Origin: Coxiella-like endosymbiont
Lineage (GTDB): Bacteria; Pseudomonadota; Gammaproteobacteria; Coxiellales; Coxiellaceae
Assembly (NCBI RefSeq): GCF_024730665.1
Contig: NZ_CP084737.1
Span: 641,501 to 705,500 of the forward strand
Length of the DNA stretch: 64,000 bases
Direction of reading: 5' to 3'
Part shown: positions 44,338 through 54,384 of the stretch, piece by piece
How positions within the stretch are numbered: the stretch's first letter is position 1
How the letters are laid out: each line of letters starts with the position of its first letter
The notes under the pieces: generated by a model
Seen by the model: the letters and a program-made list of their open reading frames with translations, nothing else
What the model was told of the DNA's origin: nothing
Database searches by the model: none
Translations under genes and position numbers: made by a program

Positions 44338-46611
44338 TTAGCGACCGGCGCGAATTAATCCACCTAATCCAGCTTTTTCAAGTGCATTTTCTAGATGTAA
44401 ACGAATATCTTTAGGGTCATCCATTTTCAACATCTCTTCCAGCAACTCTTTCGCTTTTTTCATCGAGAAATTACGAATCACCCATTTAATGCGTGGCAAA
44501 ATCCGCGCACTCATACTCAACATATCAAATCCCATTGCTAATAACAAAACAACCGCCAACGGATCTCCAGCCATCTCTCCACAAAGGCTAACCGGCTTCC
44601 CCGCTTTATGCCCCGCTTTTACCACTAACTTTAAAGCCTGCAAAACAGCCGGGTGTAACCCGTCATAAAGGTTAGATACCCGCGGATTATTGCGATCAAC
44701 TGCTAGTAAATACTGAATTAAATCATTACTTCCCACCGATAAAAAATCCACTCGCCTCGCTAATTCATAAGCTTGATAAACCGCTGCAGGAACTTCAATC
44801 ATTAACCCAAGCGAAGGCAACTCAACACCTACTCCTTCTTCGATTAATTCATCATGCGCCTGATTAATCATACGAAGTGCTGTCTCGACTTCGTTGACTG
44901 ACGTGATCATTGGTAATAACAAAGATAAATTATTTAGCCCCTCACTTGCATGTAACATCGCACGTACTTGCTGCAAGAAAATTTCAGGATGATCTAAAGT
45001 AACCCTAATACCCCGCCATCCCAAAAAAGGATTGTCTTCTTTTACTGAAAAATAAGGTAACGCTTTATCACCACCGATATCTAATGTGCGCATAATCACG
45101 GGACGTGGTGCGAAAGTATTGAGCAGCTGACGGTACATAATACGTTGCTCTTCTTCACTAGGAAAGCGTTCACGAATCATAAATGGCATTTCTGTGCGAT
45201 ATAAACCAACGCCTTCAGCCCCAACACTTAGTGATAATCCTCCTTCAATAGCAAGACCGGCATTTACATATAATGCCAATGCATGCCCATCCATTGTTTC
45301 TGCTGGTAAATCACGCAATGTTTGCAATTCTTCGTCGAGTTGTTGCTCTTCTTCAGCCAGTACCTTAAATTCCCTTTTGATTTCTAAAGAAGGGGAAAGA
45401 TAAATTTGACCGTTATAGCCATCAACGATTAATTCCTGATTTGATAATTTAAAAAGAGGAGTTCCACGCACACCCATCACTGCCGGCAAACCCAATGCGC
45501 GCGCTAAAATGGCTACATGCGAATTACTCGACCCTGTTCCCGATATTACTCCGCGTAAACGCTCTAGAGGAACTTCAATCAGCGACGTTGCCGTTACTTC
45601 TTCGCTCACTAAAATCATATTTTTAGGATATTCTAGTTCTTCTTGCTTACTAAGTTGCAAATGAGCTAGAACACGTCGACCTAAATCACGAAAATCAGCT
45701 GCCCGTTCGCGCAAATAAGGATCTTCTAAAGATTCAAAATGCAACACCTGTTTTTTTATAACGTGTTTTAATGCACCCTGTGCCCATTGACCATTTTTAA
45801 TTTCAGCAATAACTTCGTTAACAAACGTTCGACTATCTAAAAGACGAAGATAAGCATCAAACAATGCATTCTCCGCCACGCTTAAAGAACTTTTTGCACG
45901 CATCCGCAACGTATGAATTTCATCACGTGCAGCAGCAAGCGCCGTTTCAAAATCCGAAATCTCGGCACTAATATTAGTAATTTCCTGATCGGGAACTGCG
46001 TCTAAATCGGCTGGCGGATAAACAATCATAGCTATACCGATCGCAACTCCTGAAGAGCTAGGTACACCCGATAAAACCGTCTCCGTTTTTTTGCGTCGTC
46101 GTTTTTGTCCGCTGAGTTGTTCTAATGCCCCCTTGGCGCGCGCATGAGCAATTTCTGCAGCTAAATGAATTGCTAAAGTCACACAAAATGCTTCTTCTTC
46201 CTCAGCAAAATTATGACTCTCACACTGCTGAACTATTAATATTCCTAACAATTCCCCTTGTTCGATAATAGGAATTCCTAAAAATCCATGAAACTCTTCT
46301 TCTCCCAATTCAGCACGATGTTTATAACTAAGATGCAACGGCGCGTCTGCTAAATTAATTGGTTCCTCACGCTCCCCAATCAGTCCAATTAGTCCTTCTC
46401 CAAATTTCAATCTCGCCTTTCCCACTTGTTTGACATTCAGTCCTTGTGTTGCCATTAATACATATTCGCCATGCACATCATCACAAATAAAAATACTGCA
46501 GGCATCGGCAGGTAATTTTTCGCAAAGTCGCTTAACAACGAGCGACAGCGCTTCCTCCAAACTCAGAGCTGCATTGACTTCTTGAGTGATTTGGCGAAGA
46601 ATTTTCAACAT
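44338..46611 (-). CDS. ptsP: PtsP, enzyme I of the nitrogen phosphotransferase system
   Basis: This 757-residue protein has an N-terminal GAF domain (residues about 1-160: KLPADACSIFICDDVHGEYV; GLIGLIGEREEPINLADAPL). It then has a complete enzyme I: the phosphorylatable histidine in GTGSSNSHVAILARALGLPA, the PEP-binding barrel with YRTEMPFMIRERFPSEEEQ, and the cysteine in PVSLCGEMAGDPLA. PtsP takes phosphate from PEP and passes it to NPr (PtsO) and EIIA-Ntr, a regulatory rather than sugar-transporting chain. It is intact. In gammaproteobacteria rppH precedes ptsP; here that gene survives only as a relic at 46625-47105. Confidence 0.95.
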   Translation of the reverse strand: MLKILRQITQEVNAALSLEEALSLVVKRLCEKLPADACSIFICDDVHGEYVLMATQGLNVKQVGKARLKFGEGLIGLIGEREEPINLADAPLHLSYKHRAELGEEEFHGFLGIPIIEQGELLGILIVQQCESHNFAEEEEAFCVTLAIHLAAEIAHARAKGALEQLSGQKRRRKKTETVLSGVPSSSGVAIGIAMIVYPPADLDAVPDQEITNISAEISDFETALAAARDEIHTLRMRAKSSLSVAENALFDAYLRLLDSRTFVNEVIAEIKNGQWAQGALKHVIKKQVLHFESLEDPYLRERAADFRDLGRRVLAHLQLSKQEELEYPKNMILVSEEVTATSLIEVPLERLRGVISGTGSSNSHVAILARALGLPAVMGVRGTPLFKLSNQELIVDGYNGQIYLSPSLEIKREFKVLAEEEQQLDEELQTLRDLPAETMDGHALALYVNAGLAIEGGLSLSVGAEGVGLYRTEMPFMIRERFPSEEEQRIMYRQLLNTFAPRPVIMRTLDIGGDKALPYFSVKEDNPFLGWRGIRVTLDHPEIFLQQVRAMLHASEGLNNLSLLLPMITSVNEVETALRMINQAHDELIEEGVGVELPSLGLMIEVPAAVYQAYELARRVDFLSVGSNDLIQYLLAVDRNNPRVSNLYDGLHPAVLQALKLVVKAGHKAGKPVSLCGEMAGDPLAVVLLLAMGFDMLSMSARILPRIKWVIRNFSMKKAKELLEEMLKMDDPKDIRLHLENALEKAGLGGLIRAGR

Positions 46612-46624
46612 TATCGAAAGGTCT

Positions 46625-47105
46625 CCCGCAAACTCTTATGATTATGTTTGGTAAACGTCGCATTTGAGTTTGCCTACATGTTTTCAGATACGAATAATCT
46701 ACTCAAACTGCTGGCTTTTAAATTCTGGCTTCTCTAAATGATTTAAAGGGATATAGCTATCATCCCTACCACTGCATAATAAAAACCATTTTTGCTTCTG
46801 CTTAAATTCTGCTTAAATAATGGCAACTTAATTAATCAACGACCAACTTTTTGGAAGACTATAATTCAGCCAACAACGTATCTGTCGGAGAAAAATAATG
46901 TGTTAAAGCTTTTTAATCCAAAATCTCTTCAACTAGCTCCCGAGTGATGGTTTCTCAGGAAGGTCGGACCCATTAAGGAAATTCCCACATATTAGGTTGC
47001 TTTATCTGACATCCTAAAAACAGTTCCCTTGTTAGTTTACAATGACTACACAATAACTATATGAATGCCCGATCAGAATTCGTATTTTCCAATGATTGCA
47101 CCGTT
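46625..47105 (-). pseudogene. rppH: Decayed RNA pyrophosphohydrolase (rppH)
   Basis: Upstream of ptsP the minus strand keeps RppH pieces in order. IKQPNMWEFP (around 47005-46978; usually RQxxWQFPQGG) comes first. ETITRELVEEILD (around 46955-46915) is the core of the Nudix box, usually ETPxxAMxRELxEEVGL. KQKQKWFLL (around 46808-46782) and GRDDSYIPLNHLEKPEF (around 46775-46725) are RppH-specific. LKCDVYQT (around 46660) matches the FKRDVYR end. Stops and shifts separate them. RppH removes pyrophosphate from mRNA 5' ends to trigger decay. The rppH-ptsP order is conserved, which supports the call. Confidence 0.78.
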
Positions 47106-47285
47106 TACTATCTTAACTCATTGTTTCAATATTAAATAGCAGACTCCAGGTCTTCATTCAGACCCTTGCCCGAACCCATAGGAAGCTGAACAGGGCTTGA
47201 GAGAAAAGATCAAGCTACGACGAAGCGGATGATGCACTATTGGTTCTATTTGTCTACTATTCGGGGAACCCACTATGAGAGTATG

Positions 47286-47305
47286 TTATCCACATCTTGT
47301 ACACA
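47286..47305 (+). promoter_or_regulatory. Candidate tandem DnaA boxes upstream of nrdA
   Basis: TTATCCACA at 47286-47294 is a perfect consensus DnaA box, and TTGTACACA at 47297-47305 differs from the consensus TTATNCACA by one base. They are in the same orientation, 11 bases apart. In E. coli the nrdAB promoter has a similar tandem pair, through which DnaA controls dNTP supply. Another perfect TTATCCACA occurs by chance inside cysS (14071), so the pairing and position, not the single 9-mer, are the evidence. Confidence 0.45.
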
Positions 47306-47333
47306 TGTTACTCTACTTGCAATTCATACTAAA

Positions 47334-47349
47334 ACACACTATGTTGTGT
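47334..47349 (+). promoter_or_regulatory. Candidate NrdR box upstream of nrdA
   Basis: ACACACTATGTTGTGT matches 14 of 16 positions of the NrdR-box consensus (acaCwAtATaTwGtgt) and is imperfectly palindromic. NrdR represses ribonucleotide reductase genes. NrdR usually binds two boxes about three helical turns apart; I see no good second box at that spacing. Confidence 0.45.
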
Positions 47350-47449
47350 CCAACAAGGAAAGAATACCTATATATTGAGATTCAATGGATTGAATCAATC
47401 GGGAGCGCTGGCAGACCAATTTGGTTCTCAGACAAATACCGACTACTAC

Positions 47450-47455
47450 TATAAT
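47450..47455 (+). promoter_or_regulatory. Candidate -10 element for nrdA
   Basis: A perfect TATAAT lies 26 bases before the nrdA ATG. No well-spaced -35 is clear (TTGGTT is 23 bases upstream). A CAGGAGAGG ribosome site lies between the -10 and the start. Confidence 0.4.
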
Positions 47456-47481
47456 CCGTTTTATTTGTCAGGAGAGGCCGC

Positions 47482-50309
47482 ATGGAAATAAAAAACACAA
47501 AACGAAGAGCTTCATACAATATCGACATTCACGATATTGATGTGTGTACTACTGCCCAACCAGGTCAATTGCGTGTGATTAAGCGAGATGGTCGCGTAGT
47601 AAAATATATCGATACTCATATTGCTAATGCAATAAAACAAGCTTTCTTAGCAGTGGAAGGAGAAACAGCACAAAATTCTAGTCGAGTGGAAGAAATTGTC
47701 TCGCGCCTTACCCATCAGATTACCGATTTATTTTACAAGCGCTGCCCGGCAGGTGGGAACGTTCATATCGAAGCTATCCAAGATAAAGTAGAGCTCGCAC
47801 TGATGTATGCTGGCTTACAGAAAGTCGCACGAGCTTACGTATTATATCGGGAAGAGCGTCGCAAACAACGTGAAGCACAAGAAGCAATTGAGCCACCACG
47901 TACCGACATTTATATCACGCTTGATTCTGGCAATAGAATTCCCCTGGAAAAAACTTGGATGGCGGATATCATTCAGTCCGCCTGCAATAATTTAGATGAT
48001 GTCGATGTTTCTAAAATTCTCAATGCGACCACCCATAATTTATTTGACGGTATTGCATTGAAAGATGTTTACAAAGCTCTTGTAATGACTGCGCGGACAC
48101 TAATAGAAAACGAACCCAATTATACGTACGTCACGGCACGTTTACTGTTATATGATTTATACAGCGAAGTGTTGCGCGGCCTCTATATCGCGCATGATTT
48201 AATGCACGAAAATATTGAACGCTATTATCCAGCCGCATTTAGAGCTTTCATTCAGCAGGGCATCAAAACCGAACGTTTACATCTTAATCTAAGAATCTTC
48301 GATTTAGATCGTTTGGCGTCAATGTTAAAACCTGAGCGAGATCAACAACTTACCTATCTTAGTTTACAAACGCTCTATGATCGGTATTTTATTCATCAAA
48401 AACAAGTTCGTATTGAGCTACCGCAAGTTTTTTCATGCGTGTTGCCATGGGATTAGCGCAAAGCGAGGGAGAAGCGCGTACCGAACGAGCTATTGAGTTC
48501 TATGATGTGCTTTCTTCTTTCGATTTCATGAGTTCAACACCAACGTTATTCAATTCAGGCACCACGTTCCCTCAGCTTTCGAGCTGTTTTTTAACGACTG
48601 TGCCAGACAGTTTAGATGGAATTTACAGTGCCCTAAAAGATAATGCTTTACTTTCGAAGTATGCAGGTGGCTTGGGAAATGACTGGACACCAGTGAGAGC
48701 GATGGGCTCCTATATCAAGGGAACGAATGGAAAATCATTAGGCGTTGTCCCGTTCCTTAACGTTGCTGATGCAACGGCCATCGCTGTTAATCAAGGGGGT
48801 AAACGCAAAGGCGCCGTTTGTGCCTATCTAGAAACATGGCACATGGACATAGAGGAATTTCTTGATCTACGCAAAAATACTGGCGATGATCGTCGACGTA
48901 CACACGATATGAATACCGCCAATTGGATTCCCGATTTATTTATGAAACGTGTCTTTGAAAATGGTGAGTGGACTTTATTTTCTCCTGACGAAGTACCTAA
49001 ATTGCATGATAGCTTTGGCAAAGCATTTGAAAAGTCATACGTAACTTATGAAGAAAAAGCACATCGCGGCGAAGTCCGCTCCAAAACCATTTCAGCACTT
49101 TCGCTCTGGAGAAAAATGTTAAGTATGTTGTTTGAAACTGGCCATCCCTGGGTTACTTTCAAAGATGCTTGTAATCTACGATCTCCACAACAACATGTGG
49201 GCGTTATTCACAGCTCAAACCTATGTACAGAAATCACTCTGAACACATCCGGAGACGAGATTGCAGCTTGCAATCTGGGCAGTATTAATCTCGTCAATCA
49301 TATGAAAGAGGGAAAATTAGACATAGAAAAATTAGCACGCACGATAAAAACGGCTATTCGTATGCTGGATAATGTCATCGACATTAATTATTACAGTGTT
49401 CCTCAAGCGCATAATTCTAATCTTAAACATCGTCCGATTGGGCTTGGCTTAATGGGTTTCCAAGATGCACTGTATTTGCGGAAAATTTCTTATGCTTCGG
49501 AAGCGGCTGTACAATTTGCTGATCACAGTATGGAAACCATTAGCTATTATGCTATTCAGGCTTCGATGGAATTAGCGAAAGAACGCGGAAGGTATGAAAG
49601 CTTTGAAGGTTCTTTTTGGAGCCAGGGTATTTTACCGATTGATTCAATTCAATTACTGAAACAAAGTCGCGGACAATATTTGGATCAAAACAGTGATCAG
49701 ACATTAGATTGGGATACATTACGACAACAGGTAATAACACATGGAATGCGTCATTCCAACGTCATGGCTATTGCGCCAACTGCAACCATTTCGAATATTT
49801 GCGGTGTTTCTCAATCGATCGAACCAACTTATCAGAATTTATTTGTGAAATCGAATTTGTCAGGTGAATTCACGATTATTAATCCTTATTTAGTTAAAGA
49901 ACTGAAAAGCTGTAATCTGTGGGACAATGTGATGGCGCATGATCTTAAATATTATAATGGTAGTGTGCAAAAAATTGACCGCATCCCAGTAGAACTTAAA
50001 CAATTGTATACAACCGCTTTTGAAGTGGAGCCCCGCTGGTTAGTAGAAGCAGCATCACGCCGACAAAAATGGATCGACCAGGCGCAATCTCTTAATTTAT
50101 ATATGGCAGAGCCATCTGGGAAAAAGTTGGATGTTCTTTATCGCATGGCATGGTTGCGTGGATTAAAAACCACTTATTATTTACGCAGTATGGGTGCTAC
50201 AGGTACTGAAAAAGCGACAATTCACGATTCTACTTTAAATGCAGTTTCCGAACAACACACTGCAAAAGTGTGTGCGATTGATGATCTTGACTGTGAAGCA
50301 TGTCAATGA
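47482..50309 (+). pseudogene. nrdA: Ribonucleoside-diphosphate reductase subunit alpha, one frameshift as assembled
   Basis: Two frames form one NrdA of about 940 residues. The N-terminal frame (to 48456) has an ATP-cone (RVIKRDGRVVKYIDTHIANA). The second has the active-site cysteines: [31 protein letters not shown] and [13 protein letters not shown], and the redox pair in DDLDCEAC at the C-terminus. The break is six T at 48428-48433; seven would give [20 protein letters not shown]. The enzyme reduces NDPs to dNDPs under aerobic conditions with NrdB. All catalytic residues are present, so I expect the gene to be functional. nrdB follows after about 190 bases. Confidence 0.9.
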
Positions 50310-50500
50310 GAAAAAACTTCTCTTGCTTCCTAGCAGCCCGTTGAAACCTTTGAAGTCTACGTATCTTCAGTACTTTTATATTTAAGGGCGCAGGGGAGGA
50401 GTCGTGTCAGCTAAAAAAATACATTTTTTAGGGGAATATACATTTGAGAAAGATAACCTTTCCTAAAGGTTTATAAATTAAACGAAAAAGGAGAATCACC

Positions 50501-51732
50501 ATGTCGACTTACCAAAAAATCAGCAGTTTATTAGGTTGGGAAGATTATCATGGCACTGCAGCAGTCGATGTAACCTCAGACAAAATACCTGAAACCGCTT
50601 CTACATTTCTCAAGGAAAACGAAGTTATCAAAGATGAAAAAAATTACGGTAGTAGGTCGGAAAGCAGTATGACTCAAAGAGGTGCTACTGGTTTGGAGCA
50701 ACCCGAAATGGGTGCTGCTCGCATTCAAGTCGACGACAAAAAGATCATCAACTGCCGTGCGGATCTCAATCAATTAGTGCCGTTTAAATACACATGGGCC
50801 TGGCAAAAATATTTATCTGGTTGTGCCAATCATTGGATGCCAAACGAAATTAACATGGCGGCTGATATCGCCTTATGGAAAGATCCCAACGGACTAACCA
50901 CAGATGAACGAATGATCATAAAACGCAGTCTGGGTTTTTTCTACAGCTGATTCATTGGTAGCTAATAATTTAGTGCTTGCTATTTACCGACATATTACCA
51001 ATCCCGAATGCCGCCAATATTTATTGCGTCAAGCTTTCGAAGAAGCCTTACACACTCATGCTTATCAGCACATTATCGAAAGTTTAGGCTTAGATGAAGC
51101 TGAAGTATTCAATATGTATCGAGAATTACCAACTGTTTCTGAAAAAGCTATATGGTCATTGTCTTTTACAAACAGTTTGGCTGATCCCGATTTCAAAACG
51201 GGAACACTTAAAAATGATCATCGCTTATTACGCGATTTGATTGCTTTTTACGTAGTTTTTGAAGGGCTTTTTTTATGTTGGGTTTACCCAAATTCTCTCA
51301 ATGGGTCGTCGTGGAAAAATGACGGGAACATCCGAACAATTTCAATATATTTTGCGTGATGAATCTATGCATGTGAATTTTGGTATCGATGTGATTAATC
51401 AGATTAAAATTGAAAATCCTCATTTATGGACTAAGGACTTCCAAGTCGAAGTTATTAAAATGATTCTCGAAGGAGTTGAACTTGAATGTCAATACGCGAA
51501 AGATACTATGCCACGGGGTATTTTAGGATTAAATGCAGCAACGTTTAAACATTATTTACAATATATTGCTAATCGACGTTTTGCTCAAATCGGGTTGCGT
51601 GAACAATTTCCAGACGCAAAAAATACTTTTCCGTGGATGAGTGAAATGATGGATCTCAAAAAAGAAAAGAATTTCTTTGAGACTCGTGTAATCGAATATC
51701 AAGCTGGAGGAACACTTAAATGGGATGAATAG
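50501..51732 (+). pseudogene. nrdB: Ribonucleoside-diphosphate reductase subunit beta, two frameshifts as assembled
   Basis: Three frames form one NrdB of about 410 residues. The iron ligands and radical tyrosine are visible: [17 protein letters not shown] has Glu, His and the Tyr at the expected spacing, and VVFEGL and [15 protein letters not shown] supply later ligands. Breaks: six T at 50935-50940 should be eight, giving [20 protein letters not shown]. Seven T at 51268-51274 should be nine, giving [20 protein letters not shown]. Both shifts need two bases (or the loss of one), and both runs would be among the longest in the window. NrdB holds the di-iron tyrosyl radical used by NrdA. The start follows an AAAAGGAG site. 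Confidence 0.9.
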
Positions 51733-52359
51733 CAAAAACAGAAGCTTTTTTTGATGTTAATTTAGCTGATCAAGCGAAGCTTGGCACATATTTCATATTT
51801 GAGGTTTGAGTATGCCATTAAAACAAAAGACCAGTCCGTTAAAAATTTTGATTCTTTCTATTCAAATTGACATAGCAATTTGGCTTTTTACCTCGATAGT
51901 TTATTTTATTTATTACCCCGATGCCAATTAATTCGGATTCTTTTAAATAAAACGCCGCTGAATGTATGAAGATAACTACAAAATCCCTATGGAGATAGTC
52001 GGTTATTTCCAAATATTTGCTATAGCTTTATTCCGGTTTGGATGCCATCCTTTTATTTTGCAATCTTTCATAACAGCGTTGATATATAGGCTACAAGTTT
52101 AGTACCCATAATTACGTATGTTTAATGAAAACGAGAGAGACAACTTGAAAATATGCTGGAGTATTATGTGTGGTTTTGGACTTTATGACACAGGCATAGT
52201 AGTTATCGATGTCGTTTGGGTTGTACAATTTAAACTGATAAACATTAGTTATGAGGCTTTTTGATATCTACCGTTATCTCAAGAACTATTTAGTTTTTTA
52301 GCCCAGTCAGTACGACCTTTCGTATAACGGTTTGATTTGAAATATGCTAGAATCTTAGT
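51733..52359. other. Intergenic region between nrdB and proS
   Basis: About 630 AT-rich bases. Apart from the small open frame at 51812-51931, listed separately, I see no gene or RNA. Confidence 0.5.
51812..51931 (+). CDS. Possible small membrane peptide or gene remnant
   Basis: A 39-codon frame starts with ATG seven bases after a GAGG site. It has one hydrophobic segment (ILILSIQIDIAIWLFTSIVY, residues 12-31) and ends FIYYPDAN. It could be a real single-pass peptide, or the surviving N-terminus of a larger membrane protein lost downstream. I do not recognise it. Confidence 0.3.
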   Translation: MPLKQKTSPLKILILSIQIDIAIWLFTSIVYFIYYPDAN

Positions 52360-52363
52360 GTGT

Positions 52364-54045
52364 ATGAAAGTCACCCAGTTTTTCTAGACACAGTTAAAGA
52401 GACGCCTACTGATGCGGAGCTGGTAAATCATCAGCTGATGATTCGCGCGGGCATGTTGCGTAAATTAGCAAGCGGTTTGTATACGTGGTTACCGCTCGGG
52501 TTACGTGTGCTGCGAAAAGTGGAGAGCATTGTGCGCGAAGAAATGAATCGCAGTGGTGCCATAGAATTATTAATGCCGATTGTTCAACCAGCTGGTTTAT
52601 GGAAAGAATCAAATCGATGGGAAGCTTATGGCGCAGAATTGTTAAGAATTATAGATCGACATAAAAATGATTTTTGTTTTGGTCCTACACACGAAGAAGT
52701 AGTCACAGATATTGCTCGTCAGGAATTGCACAGTTACAAACAGCTCCCTATTAATCTTTATCAGATTCAGACTAAATTTCGCGATGAAATTCGTCCTCGT
52801 TTTGGTGTGATGCGGTCGAGAGAATTTTTAATGAAAGATGCTTATTCTTTTGATCTCGATGAACAAGGAATGCGATTAGCCTATGACAATATGTATGAAG
52901 CTTACGTGCGAATATTTACACGCCTCGGATTAAATTTTCGTGCGGTGTTGGCAGATACCGGAACCGTCGGTGGCGATTATTCACATGAATTTCATATATT
53001 AGCGGATGTGGGAGAAGATATTGTCGTCTATAGCGACGGGAGCAATTACGCTGCTAATATCGAAAAAGCAACGGCACAAGCTCCTGAAGGGAAACGTCCC
53101 GCACCTGTTGCTAAGATGAAAAAAATATCGACTTCTGACGCGGTGCGGACAATACCTGAAAAAAGTGTAAAAACATTAATTGTTAAGGGAAAAGAATCGC
53201 CTTTTATCGCACTTGTTTTACGTGGTGATCACGAATTAAATCTGGTGAAGGCACAGCATTTGCCTGATGTTACTTCGCCTTTAGTGTTTGCGAGTGAAGA
53301 AGAAATTAAAGAAATCATCGGTTCTGGTCTCAGCTCTTTAGGGCCTGTAAATATTACGATCCCTTATATCGTAGATCGAGACGCTGCTCATTTAGCTGAT
53401 TTTTGTTGTGGTGCAAATGAAGATAATTTTCATTTTATGAATGTTAATTGGGATCGGGATGTGGTACTAAAGACGGTTGCCGATATTCGCAATGTGGTTG
53501 AGGGCGATTTCAGTCCCGATGGGAAAGGGCATCTTCATTTTACGCGCGGCATTGAGGTAGGACAGGTTTTTCAGCTCAGCGATAAATATAGCCGAAAAAT
53601 GAACGCTACCGTGATTGATAAAGTAGGGAAAAATTGCTATTTGCAAATGGGATGCTATGGTATTGGCGTGTCACGGACAGTAGCCGCAGCCATCGAACAG
53701 AATTACGATGAGCGAGGTATTATCTGGCCAGAGGCCATGGCACCTTTTTTAATTGCATTAGTCCCGATGAATATGCACAAGTCATACCGCCTACGCGAAG
53801 CCTGCGAAAAATTATATAACGAGTTATTGCAAGCAGGTTATGATGTACTCTGGGATGATCGCAAAGAACGACCCGGTGTCATGTTTGCTGATATGGATTT
53901 AATTGGCATACCCCATCGCTTAGTGGTAAGCGAACGAGGCTTGGATGAAGGAACCATAGAATACAAAACACGTCGGCACCATAAAATCGAACATTTATCA
54001 CTTCACGATATTTTCGCTGAACTTAAAAATAGGTTACTACAATAA
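52364..54045 (+). CDS. proS: Prolyl-tRNA synthetase (frameshift at codon 6-8 as assembled)
   Basis: This class II synthetase has the bacterial ProS layout: [20 protein letters not shown], motif 2 [20 protein letters not shown], an inserted editing domain (about residues 220-410) and motif 3 [20 protein letters not shown], then the anticodon-binding domain ([20 protein letters not shown]). The main frame opens at GTG 52360 and gives the odd start [14 protein letters not shown]. The ATG at 52364, four bases later and in another frame, reads MKVTQFF, the expected N-terminus, and rejoins if five T at 52379-52383 become six ([15 protein letters not shown]). The true start is therefore probably 52364. 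As assembled, translation from GTG 52360 could still make a near-complete 561-residue enzyme. Confidence 0.92.
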
Positions 54046-54074
54046 GAAATTCCCAACCTTATCGGGAATTTCTT
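54044..54074 (+). terminator. Hairpin after proS
   Basis: AAGAAATTCCC at 54044-54054 pairs perfectly with GGGAATTTCTT at 54064-54074 over 11 bases, with a nine-base loop. It starts at the proS stop codon and precedes the convergent small lipoprotein gene. This is a good position for a bidirectional terminator, although the T-rich part lies within the stem. Confidence 0.6.
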
Positions 54075-54150
54075 AAAAATCCCTAGATTCCCTGATCAAC
54101 TTTGCAGTAAGCAAACTTTCTCTTAAAAAGATCAGTTGAGAGCTTACTAA

Positions 54151-54318
54151 CTATCTGTTCTCATTTTTCTTTTGCGTTTCGTTAGAAGGAGCAACAGAGT
54201 GCTGTTGATGAGAATTGGGCGTAGTATTTGATTGCTTTTTAGTTTGGTCGCTTTGTTGACAAGCAGCTAAACCGACAATAAAAAATAACATCATGGTGAC
54301 TGCTAGAAATTTTTTCAT
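54151..54318 (-). CDS. Small lipoprotein
   Basis: From ATG 54318, with a GGGGGAA ribosome site, the peptide has 55 residues. MKKFLAVTMMLFFIVGLAAC is a clear lipoprotein signal with lipobox L-A-A-C (Cys20). The mature part is short, polar and repetitive in Gln, Asn and Ser (QQSDQTKKQSNTTPNSHQQH), probably unstructured. The open frame extends upstream to 54384, but that would bury the signal peptide. Such small lipoproteins are common in Coxiella; the role is unknown. Lgt for its maturation is encoded at 42297-43082. Confidence 0.7.
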   Translation of the reverse strand: MKKFLAVTMMLFFIVGLAACQQSDQTKKQSNTTPNSHQQHSVAPSNETQKKNENR

Positions 54319-54384
54319 AATTCCCCCTATGTTAGAATCCACTGCATGCTCCCCTAAAGAGAAACATGGATTTGATGATAACAT

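Noticed and set aside
47287-47302. Second NrdR box overlapping the DnaA box
   Set aside because: Too many mismatches to the consensus and an unusual spacing to the good box; the DnaA-box reading fits better.
47807-47995. Overlapping open frames inside nrdA, rpoD, cysS, lgt and others on alternative frames
   Set aside because: They are shadows of conserved genes, with no independent support.
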